64,000 nucleotides of DNA from G963674665 sp964609625 (GCA_964609625.1 CAZSRS010000001.1:248001-312000), one strand, 5' to 3'. Shown: positions 43,538 to 55,300, counted from the first letter of the stretch. The notes: a model not told the origin generated them from the sequence alone. Translations and numbers: made by a program.

Positions 43538-45346
43538 TCAAAACAACTCCACGTTGTCCCATGCATCTTCCGAGGTGGAGTTCGCATCGGATTGGACTCC
43601 CGGTTGGGCGGCTCCGTCCAGGGAGCCCACGTGCACCAAACGTTCCGCGTCCATGGTATAGCGTTGCAGCAAACGCTCCAGGCGTTCCGGCCTGTGGAGA
43701 TCCTGTTCGAGAGGTGACAGCGTTCGAGCCTCCCGCTCCATATCTGCAAGGAGGGCTTCCGCGGCAATGAGCTGCTCGGACGCCAGCCGGTGGAAAACGA
43801 TACTTTCGGTGAGACCGGCCACATCCCGCCCCAGCTTGCTGCTTTCGTCCTGTACCTGCGAAAACCCGTGAGCGAACTCCCTGTCGATGCCCTTGAGGCG
43901 ATCCACCACGTCCTGCAACCTGCCAACCATGCTGCGCACTTGGCTGGTGTCCAGAAAGGAATCCGCGCGTTCGCCCATGAGCGACGCCGCTTGAGAAATC
44001 TCCCGCAACAGGGCGGCGACCTTGTCCGTCTGAAAGCTGGCCTCCCTGGAAAGCTGCTGCACCGAAGCGGCCAGGACACCCATGGCCTTGCCCTGTTCAC
44101 CGGTGTGCGCGGCCTTGATGCTGGCGTTGAGAGCGATGAGTTCAATCTCGGCGCCGACCTCCTCGATGTCCCCCAGAAAAGAGCCGATCTGGGACACGGT
44201 CGTGGCGACATCCCCCATGGTTCGTCCGATCTCCTCGCCCCTGCCGGCAAAATCCTGCATGGTCGCGAGCATGCCGGCGACACCGTGCTCGATGCGTCCG
44301 AGCGTTCTGGCTCCGCTGTCCGCATCCTTGCCCAGAAGCCTGATGATCTCCTGCTCCATACCCTGAACGTTGGCCGCGATATTGGCAAGGTTGTGCTTGA
44401 GATTTTCAACGGCCTGAAAAAATCGATCCTTTCCGTTGCTCACCTGGCCCCGCTGCAATCCGGTCACATCCGCGACCCAGGCCGCGAGTTCGGCATCAGC
44501 CACCTGGAATGCATTGTCCCCCTCCCCCGAGCCTTTTCCCGAAATCAAGAGTTCAATGTCGTCCAGGGCCTCCTCGACATGCTCCACCTGTTGGCGCACG
44601 ATGTCGTGGAACTGCATGGAGGCCACGGCCTCACCGATGCTGTTGCGGTTGTCCAAAGCCTTCTCGGCCAGGATGGTGGAGAGCTTGCGCGCCGCTTCCT
44701 CCACTGCCTGGAGGTTGTCGAGATTAGCCCTGATTTCCGCAAAAACCTTCACGGAACAGGCCGACTGCTGTCCACGCATGGCTTCGGTCTGCGTGCCGGC
44801 AAGACGCAGAAGCTCGGTTAGGGAGCGGGCATTCTCCAGGATGCTGGAGGTGTGGGAAACGATCCTGTTGGCGAGTTTGTCCACATCGTCGGCCAATGTG
44901 GAGAAGCCCCTGCCTTCGGAGCCCAGGCGGGCGCTCTCGATGCGTGTGGAGATGCCGAGCATTTGCAACCGCCGCACCAGTCTGCCGAACTCCAACAGCG
45001 CGGACTCCAGCCTCTCGATCAACAACACGATGCCCGCCAGTTCATCGATGGCTTCGTCCGCCGTAACCGTGGAGCAAACGCTGTCTATCTCGGCCAACTC
45101 CTGATGGAAGACTTGAATGATGTCGCCCATGGCCTGCCCCGATGCCGAGGAAAGCAGCTGCTGGGAGCATCCGGCGAGTTCCACGGCGCGTTGGGAAAAA
45201 TCTTGCAGTTTTTCGCCCAACTGCAGGAATGCCCTCTCGTGCTCCCTGATGCTTTTCGCCAAGTGCCTCTTGATTCCCGGCAACAAACGGTTGCAAAGCG
45301 CACGCAACGCCTCGTGGTGGTGTTCGATATGTTCCGTGCCGGTCAC
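43538..45346 (-). CDS. Soluble methyl-accepting chemotaxis-like protein with two receptor-type hairpins
   Basis: 602 residues, almost entirely helical, with no membrane segment and no recognised sensor domain. Two segments resemble the tip of an MCP signalling hairpin: LGISTRIESARLGSEGRGF at 130-148 and ELIALNASIKAAHTGEQGK at 402-420. The first is degenerate. Between them, SMQFHDIVRQQVEHV (243-257) resembles helical segments in CheZ-like or atypical chemotaxis proteins. The start ATG 45346 is 10 bases after the receptor gene, so they are co-transcribed. It may be a cytoplasmic receptor, or an adaptor that replaces the missing CheW. That role is inference. Confidence 0.75.
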   Translation of the reverse strand: MTGTEHIEHHHEALRALCNRLLPGIKRHLAKSIREHERAFLQLGEKLQDFSQRAVELAGCSQQLLSSASGQAMGDIIQVFHQELAEIDSVCSTVTADEAIDELAGIVLLIERLESALLEFGRLVRRLQMLGISTRIESARLGSEGRGFSTLADDVDKLANRIVSHTSSILENARSLTELLRLAGTQTEAMRGQQSACSVKVFAEIRANLDNLQAVEEAARKLSTILAEKALDNRNSIGEAVASMQFHDIVRQQVEHVEEALDDIELLISGKGSGEGDNAFQVADAELAAWVADVTGLQRGQVSNGKDRFFQAVENLKHNLANIAANVQGMEQEIIRLLGKDADSGARTLGRIEHGVAGMLATMQDFAGRGEEIGRTMGDVATTVSQIGSFLGDIEEVGAEIELIALNASIKAAHTGEQGKAMGVLAASVQQLSREASFQTDKVAALLREISQAASLMGERADSFLDTSQVRSMVGRLQDVVDRLKGIDREFAHGFSQVQDESSKLGRDVAGLTESIVFHRLASEQLIAAEALLADMEREARTLSPLEQDLHRPERLERLLQRYTMDAERLVHVGSLDGAAQPGVQSDANSTSEDAWDNVELF

Positions 45347-45355
45347 AGTGGTTTC

Positions 45356-47428
45356 CTATAGGAACGTGATTTCGGCCCTGGCCTTGGTTTCGTTCAAGGG
45401 CTTGACCGTTACCCGGACCCGCTGCTTCATGAACTCCGCCGCACCGAGTAAAATTCCCTCGAAGTAGTCGAAAAGCCCCCGTGCCGAGGAGTAGACCATC
45501 ACCAGGGTGTCACCCTTTTGCTCGTAGGTGAAGCGCGGCGGATTGACACCCGGGTAGTCCTTGGTCAGTTGCTGATGTATGGCGTCCATGGAAAGGTAGA
45601 GGTCCTTGAGGTTCGTGGCCTTGAAATATCTGCGATACAGCTTGTGAAACTGTCCTATGGTGAATCTGCCGAATTCCAGGAAGATCTGCCTCGGAGCTTT
45701 TTTCGTTTCCTCTCCGGCCAAGTGCGCCATTTGTTGCATCACCGCCACGGGATAGTTGGTCGTAGGCAAAAAGGTAGGATTGCCCATGGCCTTTTGCATG
45801 GCTTCGTACACCTGAGTGCCGTAGGCGACCTTGACGAAGTCCTGCATGATCTTGGGCAGCACGCCGCGCATCTTCTCGTCCGAATTCCATAGTTTCTCGG
45901 GCGAATGCCCCCTGGCGCTGTCCAGTTCCAGGGCCAGGGTGAGCAGTTCCTGTGAAAGCCTCGCCAGCTCGCGGGTGGCTTCGGCCGTCTGTTCCGCGCC
46001 TTCGTCCGCCTCTCGCGCGATAAGGGCGATTTCTTCGATACTCTGGTTGATCTCCTCGGCGGCGGCCGATTGTTCCTCCGCCGCGGTGGCGATCTGCGAC
46101 ACGCGGGTAGCCATGTCTTCCATGCGCCCCATGATGTGTTGCAGGGCGTCGCTGGTCTGGCTGGAGAGAGCCGCGCTTTCCTCGACCTTGCGCTGCGTGG
46201 CGTCCATGGATTCCACGGCGTCGCGGGCGCTGCTCTGGATGGTGCGTATGGCGGTCTCCACCTCCTTGGTGGCGGTCATGGTCTTTTCCGCGAGCTTGCG
46301 GACCTCGTCGGCAACCACGGCGAATCCTCGCCCGGCCTCGCCGGCGCGGGCCGCCTCGATGGCTGCGTTCAGGGCCAGCAGGTTGGTCTGGTCCGCGATG
46401 TCGTTGATCACACCGATGATCCTGCCTATCTCTCCGGCCTGGGTGTCCAGTTGGGAAAGCACCCCTGCCAATTGCGAGGAGGCCTCGGAGACCTTCTCGC
46501 TCTCCTTGAGGGCGCGGGCGACCAAATCCACGCCGTCACGGGCCGCTATCTGGGCCTCTTCCGCGGCCTGGGAGGTGGCCGAGGCGTTCTGCGCCACCTC
46601 CAATACAGTGGCCGTCATTTCCTCCATGGCCGTGGCCACGGTTTCGGACTGCTGTTTTTGCCGCTGTGCCCCGCGCGCCTGTTCGTCGGCAGAGGCCGAG
46701 AGTTCCTCCGAGGCTGAGGCCACACGTTGCGCCACGTCGGTCATGGCGCCGCTGTTCGCGAGCAACACGTCGAACTTCTTGCTCACTGCCTCATGCCGTG
46801 TGAGCATCTCGGTCACCTCCGTGAGCACCACGATCATGCCCCCGGAACCATGTTTGTCCTTCCGCGGGGAAGTGGCGTTCACGATCATGTGGCCCGCGCG
46901 GCCGCTTCTGAAGACAAGGGGAATGGCCTCTCCGGACACGGCCTCTCCGCGCAGGGCGCGTTCCAGCGGTTGGCCGCCGTCGCGTATGACCTGCGTCAAG
47001 GGCTTGCCCAGGATGTCCTGCCGGGAAAGGGCCGCGACCTTCAGGAGGCCGTCACTGCAGTAGCACACCTTTCCCTGTTCGTCCAAGACGCAGAGCAGCG
47101 CCGACGAGTTTTCCAGGACGGATCGTGTCAGTCGCGCGGCATTGATCAGCTCACGCGAGGAAGTCGCCGCCATTTCCATATTGCTGCCTGGGGCGGCGGC
47201 CATCTGCTCGAGAATGGAGATGTCTCCCTCGCTCAAGGCCTTGCCAAATGCGGCCCAGGGTGCATCCTGCGACGCCACGGTCAAGCGGACCACCCACCAT
47301 GTCGCAAACGCCCCGAGAATCAGGACGGCCAGGGCCATCCACAGTTGATCCACCCACAAGACCAGCGGGGGCAACACGCTCAGGCCAAGCCCCAAGCTCC
47401 AGATCAGTCCCGATGATGCCCGTTTCAT
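45356..47428 (-). CDS. Transmembrane chemoreceptor with PAS and C-terminal H-NOX haem domain
   Basis: 690 residues from ATG 47428; GTG 47437 with GGGGAG just upstream is an alternative start. Two hydrophobic segments occur within the first ~50 residues. A PAS-like domain follows (LLCVLDEQGKVCYCSDGLLK). The MCP signalling domain has the tip NLLALNAAIEAARAGEAGRG. The last 171 residues (about 520-690) align well with bacterial H-NOX: MRGVLPKIMQDFVKVAYG, SMDAIHQQLTKDYPGVNPPR with the proximal His, YSSAR as the Y-x-S-x-R haem-propionate motif, and LFDYFEGI with a Tyr at the distal-tyrosine position of Thermoanaerobacter H-NOX. It is predicted to sense O2 or NO and to control CheA. Confidence 0.9.
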   Translation of the reverse strand: MKRASSGLIWSLGLGLSVLPPLVLWVDQLWMALAVLILGAFATWWVVRLTVASQDAPWAAFGKALSEGDISILEQMAAAPGSNMEMAATSSRELINAARLTRSVLENSSALLCVLDEQGKVCYCSDGLLKVAALSRQDILGKPLTQVIRDGGQPLERALRGEAVSGEAIPLVFRSGRAGHMIVNATSPRKDKHGSGGMIVVLTEVTEMLTRHEAVSKKFDVLLANSGAMTDVAQRVASASEELSASADEQARGAQRQKQQSETVATAMEEMTATVLEVAQNASATSQAAEEAQIAARDGVDLVARALKESEKVSEASSQLAGVLSQLDTQAGEIGRIIGVINDIADQTNLLALNAAIEAARAGEAGRGFAVVADEVRKLAEKTMTATKEVETAIRTIQSSARDAVESMDATQRKVEESAALSSQTSDALQHIMGRMEDMATRVSQIATAAEEQSAAAEEINQSIEEIALIAREADEGAEQTAEATRELARLSQELLTLALELDSARGHSPEKLWNSDEKMRGVLPKIMQDFVKVAYGTQVYEAMQKAMGNPTFLPTTNYPVAVMQQMAHLAGEETKKAPRQIFLEFGRFTIGQFHKLYRRYFKATNLKDLYLSMDAIHQQLTKDYPGVNPPRFTYEQKGDTLVMVYSSARGLFDYFEGILLGAAEFMKQRVRVTVKPLNETKARAEITFL

Positions 47429-47483
47429 ACCTTGCACCGTACTCCCCCCAGGAAGGATGATTGCACTTCAGCTGCATATTGTA

Positions 47484-47512
47484 TGTATACGCGATTTTCC
47501 TCTTGCTATCAA
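47484..47512 (-). promoter_or_regulatory. Promoter of the chemotaxis gene run
   Basis: On the minus strand TTGATA (47512-47507) and TATACA (47489-47484) have 17-base spacing. The start point would be near 47477, about 40-50 bases before the receptor start. Confidence 0.65.
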
Positions 47513-47688
47513 GAGAAGCTCCATTGTCCAGGCGAAAAGATGATGAAAGCCGACTCCCCTCCTCAATGTCGTCACTGCGTCGGGCGCGGCCTGTCGCTGA
47601 CCCTACCGGCCGTTCAGACCCTTCCTGGGGCGGCTTCAGAACAACAAATACTGTACCCTCACCTCCAGGACATGAACGGTATCGATCT

Positions 47689-49023
47689 TCATCCGCCGAA
47701 CAACATCCGCTGCAGTGCCTGCAAGGTATCGACGTTGTTCGCGCCCCTTCGTTCATCTTCAGACCGGCAACAGATGGGGGCGTACCCCAACCGTAACGCC
47801 TGCCGCAACCGTACGTCCTGCCCCGCTACCGGCCGTACCTGGCCGTTGAGGTCCACCTCGCCCCAGAATACCGACCGCTCCGGCAAGGGGCGGTCGTAGA
47901 ACGAGGACAGGATGGCCGCCACCATGGCCAGGTCCATGCCCGGGTCCTGCAAGCGCAGGCCGCCGCCGAGCTTGGAATAGATGTCCATCTCCATGAGCCG
48001 GAGTTGGAGACGCTTTTCCAGTACCGCCAGCAACAGGTGGAGTCGGTTGGCATCCACGCCCAGGGCCGTGCGCCTGGGAATGGAAAGATAGCTTCGGGAG
48101 GCCAGGGCCTGCACCTCCACGGCAAAGGGGCGCTGTCCGTCCAAGGCCATGCACAAGGCCGTGCCGCTGAGTTCAGGATTCCTGGCGCCGAGGAACAGGG
48201 TTGATGGGTCGTGCACCAGCTCCATACCCCGCCCCCCCATGGCGTAGACCAGGACATCCTCGCACGGACCGAAGCGATTCTTGAGTACGCGTAAAAGGCG
48301 GTAGGCCTGCTGCCTGTCACCTTCGAGAGAGAGCACGGTGTCCACCATGTGCTCCAGGAGTTTGGGTCCAGCGATCTGACCGTCCTTGGTGACATGCCCC
48401 ACGAGAATGAGTGCCGTTTCGGACTTGCGCGCGGCCTCGATGCACTCGCCGGCCACGGCCCGCACCTGGCTCACGCTGCCTGGAAGCCCTTCCACGGCGG
48501 AGGAGTGTATGGTCTGCACCGAATCCACGATCACCAGGTCGGCCTGCCCCTCTTCGAGGACACGTAGGACGTCACTGCCGTTGGATGTGGACAAGGCCAA
48601 CAGGGTATCGTGCAGCATACCCAGGCGTTCGGCCCGCAAGCGGATCTGGGAGAGAGACTCCTCACCCGAGAGATAGACACTGGTACGGCCCTGGGCAGCC
48701 AGGTTCCCCGCCAGTTGCAACAGCAGGGTGGACTTGCCGATGCCGGGGGCGCCTCCCAACAACACCGCACCGCCCTTGACCAATCCCGATCCCAGAAAAC
48801 GGTCCAAGGCCTGCTCTCCCGTGGGCATGCCCGGTTCCTGGTCGGGGTTCAGGCTGTGGAGGGGGACAGGTACGGAGTCCGGGGCCAGACTTTTTCTGCT
48901 GGAAGCGCCCGCTCCGGAGCGCAGCTCCAGTGTATTCCAGGCCTTGCAGTGCGGACACTGGCCTCGCCACTGTGGACTCTGGGCGCCGCAGGCGTTGCAA
49001 ACGTAAAACCGGCGTTCTTTCAC
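47689..49023 (-). CDS. radA: DNA repair protein RadA
   Basis: 444 residues from GTG 49023. The zinc finger has Cys9, Cys12, Cys23 and Cys26. The RecA-like ATPase has GGAPGIGKST (89-98), the RadA motif KNRFG and a C-terminal Lon-protease-like domain. It drives branch migration of recombination intermediates. It follows the DUF3426-type gene by 22 bases. Confidence 0.95.
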   Translation of the reverse strand: MKERRFYVCNACGAQSPQWRGQCPHCKAWNTLELRSGAGASSRKSLAPDSVPVPLHSLNPDQEPGMPTGEQALDRFLGSGLVKGGAVLLGGAPGIGKSTLLLQLAGNLAAQGRTSVYLSGEESLSQIRLRAERLGMLHDTLLALSTSNGSDVLRVLEEGQADLVIVDSVQTIHSSAVEGLPGSVSQVRAVAGECIEAARKSETALILVGHVTKDGQIAGPKLLEHMVDTVLSLEGDRQQAYRLLRVLKNRFGPCEDVLVYAMGGRGMELVHDPSTLFLGARNPELSGTALCMALDGQRPFAVEVQALASRSYLSIPRRTALGVDANRLHLLLAVLEKRLQLRLMEMDIYSKLGGGLRLQDPGMDLAMVAAILSSFYDRPLPERSVFWGEVDLNGQVRPVAGQDVRLRQALRLGYAPICCRSEDERRGANNVDTLQALQRMLFGG

Positions 49024-49045
49024 GGGCAGTGTATCCAGGTTCCTC

Positions 49046-50002
49046 CTACTTCTTGGGAGGATCCTTGGCCGAAACCACTTTCAGGCCGAATTCCTGGACG
49101 CTGTCCGGGGGATTATAGAAGACGACCACAAAGGGGACTTCGCCCCCTGGCGGGACGTTGGTGTTGGACGTGAGGATACCCACCTTGTTGTTGATGGTGG
49201 ACTCCAATTCCTCCTTGCCGAGCATCTGGAGTTGGAACAGGGAAACGGTGTTGCCGATGAGCAGGCTCTTGCTTACCACTCCTGCGCCGCCGGCGTCGAA
49301 GAGGTTGGCCTCCACCTTGATCAATTCCTTGGGGACGGAGAAATTGTTGACCACCTTGCCCTGGACCACGAAGAGTTTGCCGATCTTGTCGTTGTCCACG
49401 TAGTATTGTTTCACTTCTTCCAGGGAAAAATTCTTGACCTGCTCCGTGGTGATGACTGACTCGGCTGTGTCCCCTTCCTCTGTAACGATCTCCGCCTTCT
49501 TCTCCATGAGTTGCGGGAGGAAATAATAGGCCGCTGCTCCCAGAAGCACCAGGAGCATGAGCCCCACGGCCACGGCGTTCCTGGACTTTTTGGTCTTGGG
49601 CTTGCCCTTGTCCTCGCGCACCAGGGCGTCCAGGTCGATTCCCTTGCCGGGCTTCTTCTCCCCGACAGCGAACTCCTCACGCACGCCTTTTCTGCGCGCG
49701 GGCTTGCTCTCGTCGATTTCCTCAGGCAACGGTTCGGGCTTGGCTCTGAGTGGCTTTTCCGCCGGCGGTTCAGGCCGGGCCACGCGTTCCTCGAGGGGGC
49801 GTTCCTCGAACAGACTGTCCAGGCCGTCGTCATCCACGGCAGGCTCGGGCTTCCTTGGCGGGGGGGTCGGAGCGGCTTTGGGTGTCGGCGCCTCCAGCAG
49901 AAAGACATTGCCACATACCGTGCACTTGACCTTGCGGCCAGGCTGGAACTTATCGTCCGGGAAATTGTACTTGGTGCTACAACTGGGGCATTTCAGTATC
50001 AT
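49046..50002 (-). CDS. Zinc-ribbon membrane protein (DUF3426 type)
   Basis: 318 residues from ATG 50002. The N-terminus is an MJ0042-type zinc finger with CPSC and CTVC pairs (MILKCPSCSTKYNFPDD...). A charged, Pro-rich cytoplasmic region follows (about 40-140), then one membrane segment (AVAVGLMLLVLLGAAAYYF) and a C-terminal DUF3426-like domain with VVQGKVVNNFSVPKELIKVE. Such proteins are widespread in proteobacteria but lack a firm function. It lies directly upstream of radA. Confidence 0.85.
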   Translation of the reverse strand: MILKCPSCSTKYNFPDDKFQPGRKVKCTVCGNVFLLEAPTPKAAPTPPPRKPEPAVDDDGLDSLFEERPLEERVARPEPPAEKPLRAKPEPLPEEIDESKPARRKGVREEFAVGEKKPGKGIDLDALVREDKGKPKTKKSRNAVAVGLMLLVLLGAAAYYFLPQLMEKKAEIVTEEGDTAESVITTEQVKNFSLEEVKQYYVDNDKIGKLFVVQGKVVNNFSVPKELIKVEANLFDAGGAGVVSKSLLIGNTVSLFQLQMLGKEELESTINNKVGILTSNTNVPPGGEVPFVVVFYNPPDSVQEFGLKVVSAKDPPKK

Positions 50003-50256
50003 CGCGGGCCTATGCTCCCATCGTGCCATGCGGCGTGGGTGGAGGTGGAGCGCCCTTCCCAAGCGACCGCGGCTTGTTCATGGCGGGAGGGGCGAAGCGT
50101 CAGCCATACAACACGTGGTCACGCTTCAGGAAACATAGCGCGGACATGCCGCGAAATCAACTCATTGCCCGATCTTCATCGCACCACGCGAAACCGGGCA
50201 ACCAACCTGGCCCTCGGGACCGGGAATGTCCCCCGCGGGAAGATTGGTGGCGAAAA

Positions 50257-50739
50257 TCACAACTCGATGAGCATGGCCGTCTCATCACAGTCCGGAAACT
50301 TCGGGCATTTGAGACAGTCGGACCAGACCTTCTGGGGCAACACGTCCTTGGACACTTCCCGAAAGCCTTGATGCTCGAAGAAACCGGTCTGATAAGTCAG
50401 GGTGAATATCTTGAATATCCCCAGCGTCAGGGCCTCGCTCAGGCAGGCCTCCACCAATCGTTTCCCCCACCCCTTCCCCTGTTGTTCCTCGTCCACCACC
50501 AGGGAGCGTATCTCCCCGAGGTCGGCCCAGCTGATGGTCAGCGCGCAGCAGCCCATGATCGAGTCCTTGCTCTCCATGGGCGCCAGCACGAAAAAGTCTC
50601 GCAGATGGACATACAGCTCGTTATAGGAGCGCGGCAACAACAACCCCTGCTTGGAGCAATGCATCAACATGCCGTGGATGCGCTGCACGTCCTGCATGCG
50701 CGCCTTACGGATATAATAGGCGGAAGAGGCTTCATTCAT
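50257..50739 (-). CDS. GNAT acetyltransferase, short N-acetylglutamate synthase-like
   Basis: 160 residues. The acetyl-CoA site is VVDEEQQGKGWGKRLVEACL. The C-terminal KVWSDCLKCPKFPDCDETAM is a cysteine-containing motif that I recall from ArgA-type short N-acetylglutamate synthases, which would start arginine synthesis. It overlaps the end of the thioredoxin-like gene by 8 bases, so translation is coupled. A generic GNAT acetyltransferase remains possible. Confidence 0.78.
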   Translation of the reverse strand: MNEASSAYYIRKARMQDVQRIHGMLMHCSKQGLLLPRSYNELYVHLRDFFVLAPMESKDSIMGCCALTISWADLGEIRSLVVDEEQQGKGWGKRLVEACLSEALTLGIFKIFTLTYQTGFFEHQGFREVSKDVLPQKVWSDCLKCPKFPDCDETAMLIEL

Positions 50740-51205
50740 TGGACAGAATTTCCTTCAGATGTCCACGCAGTTCGCTCTCGCTGATAAACCCGTCATGCTT
50801 GAGTGCCAGGCCGCCCCGTTGGGAATAGACCAGGAGCTTGGGAACACCCCGCACCTGAAAAACCTGGGCCACGCCGTTGTCTCCCAGATAGATCGGATAA
50901 TTGAATGATTCCTTGGCCAGAAAAGCCTCCAGGACCTGCTTTTCGTTGTCCATGGAAACCCCCAACAACAGCAGTTGTTCCTCGGGAAAGCTGTCCCGAA
51001 TACGCTTGAGTCCCGGGATTTCCTGCAAGCAGGGCGCGCACCACGTGGCAAAGAAATTGATCACCACCACCCGCCCCCTGGCTGCGTTGATGGTCTTGAG
51101 CAAGTCGATGTGGGAAATGCTGTCCACGGCGGTGGCCTGGGCCTGGGGCACGATCAGGGTCAGCAGCAGGACCGCCGAGACAGCCATGACTTTCATCCTC
51201 GACAT
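50732..51205 (-). CDS. Periplasmic thioredoxin-like protein (TlpA/ResA family)
   Basis: 157 residues from ATG 51205, chosen for the strong AAGGAGGTG site four bases upstream. A signal peptide (MSRMKVMAVSAVLLLTLIV, then QAQATA) is followed by a thioredoxin fold with FFATWCAPCLQEIPGL, the CxxC active site, and the cis-Pro region VRGVPKLLVY. It probably reduces disulfides in the periplasm, for example in cytochrome c maturation. Confidence 0.9.
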   Translation of the reverse strand: MSRMKVMAVSAVLLLTLIVPQAQATAVDSISHIDLLKTINAARGRVVVINFFATWCAPCLQEIPGLKRIRDSFPEEQLLLLGVSMDNEKQVLEAFLAKESFNYPIYLGDNGVAQVFQVRGVPKLLVYSQRGGLALKHDGFISESELRGHLKEILSNE

Positions 51206-51324
51206 GAAACACCTCCTTGCGTGTTCCCGCCAGAAGTAAACCAATAGCAAAGCGGTTCACAACCCGGAGACACGATCACTCTTATTCTGTGTAACGCAGC
51301 TTGCACCGCACGTGGAAACAGGGG

Positions 51325-53754
<2,430 letters not shown>

Positions 53755-53873
53755 AATGCCATGTGCTGTTGGATGTTGCCCTGAACCGACAACGCTTCGC
53801 CGTCAATGTGAACGGGTGGAAAAGGAATGCGGCCGTGCCAGTGCAGGCAGGTTTCCCTGTGTACGTAAATTCG

Positions 53874-53900
53874 TTGAAAAGGACAAACAAAAATTATAAG
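53874..53900 (+). promoter_or_regulatory. Candidate rpoH promoter
   Basis: TTGAAA (53874-53879) and TATAAG (53895-53900) are spaced by 15 bases, shorter than ideal, in an A/T-rich patch 77 bases before rpoH. Confidence 0.4.
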
Positions 53901-53976
53901 CTTGGAGCTTGGCTTGTGAGAGAACCGCTCGCACGTACGCGGCACGACGTCTGCTTCGTGCCGGTTCGCGGGGACA

Positions 53977-55101
53977 ATGAGCGATAACGACACGATATAT
54001 GACACCATGGCAACGGACATGAAACCTGAGAACCTGCTTGACGAAGGGGTGGAATACCTGGACCATGACGACGTCGATCCGAACCATGACGACGTCGAAC
54101 TGGACCATGACGACGACGTCGAGTTGGACAACCTCGACGAGTCGGATCCCCTCGAGGTCGAGATCGACGGAGACGATGCCGCCGAGCATGCCTCGGTTCC
54201 GGCTCTACCCTTCACCCTTATTCCTCCGGGCACCAAACCCCAGGTCTATGACCCCCTGCGCCTTTACCTTCGGGAGATCGGCAGGTTTCCCATGCTCGAG
54301 CCCGAGGAGGAACGAACACTGGCCCACCGCGTCCGGGATGCGAACGACCAGGACGCGGCCTTCCGCCTGGTTTCCTCCCACCTCCGGCTGGTGGTCAAAA
54401 TCGCCATGGACTTTCAACGCCGCTGGATGCAGAACGTCCTGGATTTGATCCAGGAGGGCAACGTGGGACTGATGCGCGCCGTGCAGAAGTTCGACCCGGA
54501 TAAGGGCATCAAGTTTTCCTATTACGCCTCGTTCTGGATCAAGGCCTACATCCTGAAGTTCATCATGGACAACTGGCGCATGGTGAAGATCGGCACCACC
54601 CAGGCCCAGCGCAAACTCTTCTACAATCTGAGCAAGGAACGGCAACGCTTGCAAGCCCAGGGCTTCGACGCGGACTCGGCCACCATCTCCCAGAACCTCA
54701 ATGTCTCGGAGAGCCAGGTGGAGGAAATGGAGCAACGCATGGGTGGCAACGACGTCTCCCTGGACATCACCCTGGGGGACGACTCCACCACCACCCGCCT
54801 CGACATCCTCCCGGCCCTGGAGCCGGGCATCGAGGAGACGCTTGCCAGGGCGGAAATTTCCCAGACCCTGCAAGATCACCTGGAAGACATGCTCGACGAC
54901 CTCAGCGACAAAGAACGCGACATCCTCGAAAAGCGCCTGCTCGCGGAGCAACCCGTAACCTTGCGCGAAATCGGCGAGAAGTACGGCATCACCAGGGAGC
55001 GGGTGCGTCAGCTCGAAGCGCGGCTGCTGCTGAAGCTGCGCACGCACCTCTCCCAGAACATCCAGGACTTCTCGGAAGACTGGATCTCTCAAGACGAGTG
55101 A
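53977..55101 (+). CDS. rpoH: RNA polymerase sigma factor RpoH with acidic N-terminal extension
   Basis: 374 residues, about 90 more than E. coli RpoH (284). The core from about 91 has region 1.2/2 motifs DPLRLYLREIGRFPML, LDLIQEGNVGLMRAVQKFDP and FSYYASFWIKAYIL. The heat-shock sigma RpoH box is seen in NWRMVKIGTTQAQRKLFYNL, and region 4 contains TLREIGEKYGITRERVRQLE. The first 90 residues are highly acidic and partly encoded by a ~21-base tandem repeat (54061-54126). ATG 54007 is a possible shorter start. It probably controls heat-shock genes. Confidence 0.93.
   Translation: MSDNDTIYDTMATDMKPENLLDEGVEYLDHDDVDPNHDDVELDHDDDVELDNLDESDPLEVEIDGDDAAEHASVPALPFTLIPPGTKPQVYDPLRLYLREIGRFPMLEPEEERTLAHRVRDANDQDAAFRLVSSHLRLVVKIAMDFQRRWMQNVLDLIQEGNVGLMRAVQKFDPDKGIKFSYYASFWIKAYILKFIMDNWRMVKIGTTQAQRKLFYNLSKERQRLQAQGFDADSATISQNLNVSESQVEEMEQRMGGNDVSLDITLGDDSTTTRLDILPALEPGIEETLARAEISQTLQDHLEDMLDDLSDKERDILEKRLLAEQPVTLREIGEKYGITRERVRQLEARLLLKLRTHLSQNIQDFSEDWISQDE
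54061..54126 (+). repeat. Imperfect 21-base tandem repeat in the rpoH N-terminal codons
   Basis: Two 21-base copies (54061-54081 and 54082-54102) and a third enlarged by three bases (from 54103) share the core ACCATGACGACGTCGA or close variants. They encode repeats of HDDV(D/E). Copy number could vary between strains. Confidence 0.75.
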
Positions 55102-55300
55102 CGCGACAACGGCCAAACGGCCCAACAAACGCTCCCCGCTTGCGGGGCGCGTGTGAGGATCAGTACGGATGCGCAAGGCCATGACCACTCAAACGCACGC
55201 GCCGGATACCAGCCTGCCCCACACGCAGGCGGGCAAACGTCGGCCCATGGGCCGCGGCGCGGCACACCCAGGCCTTTATTCCCGGAGAACACACACCAGT

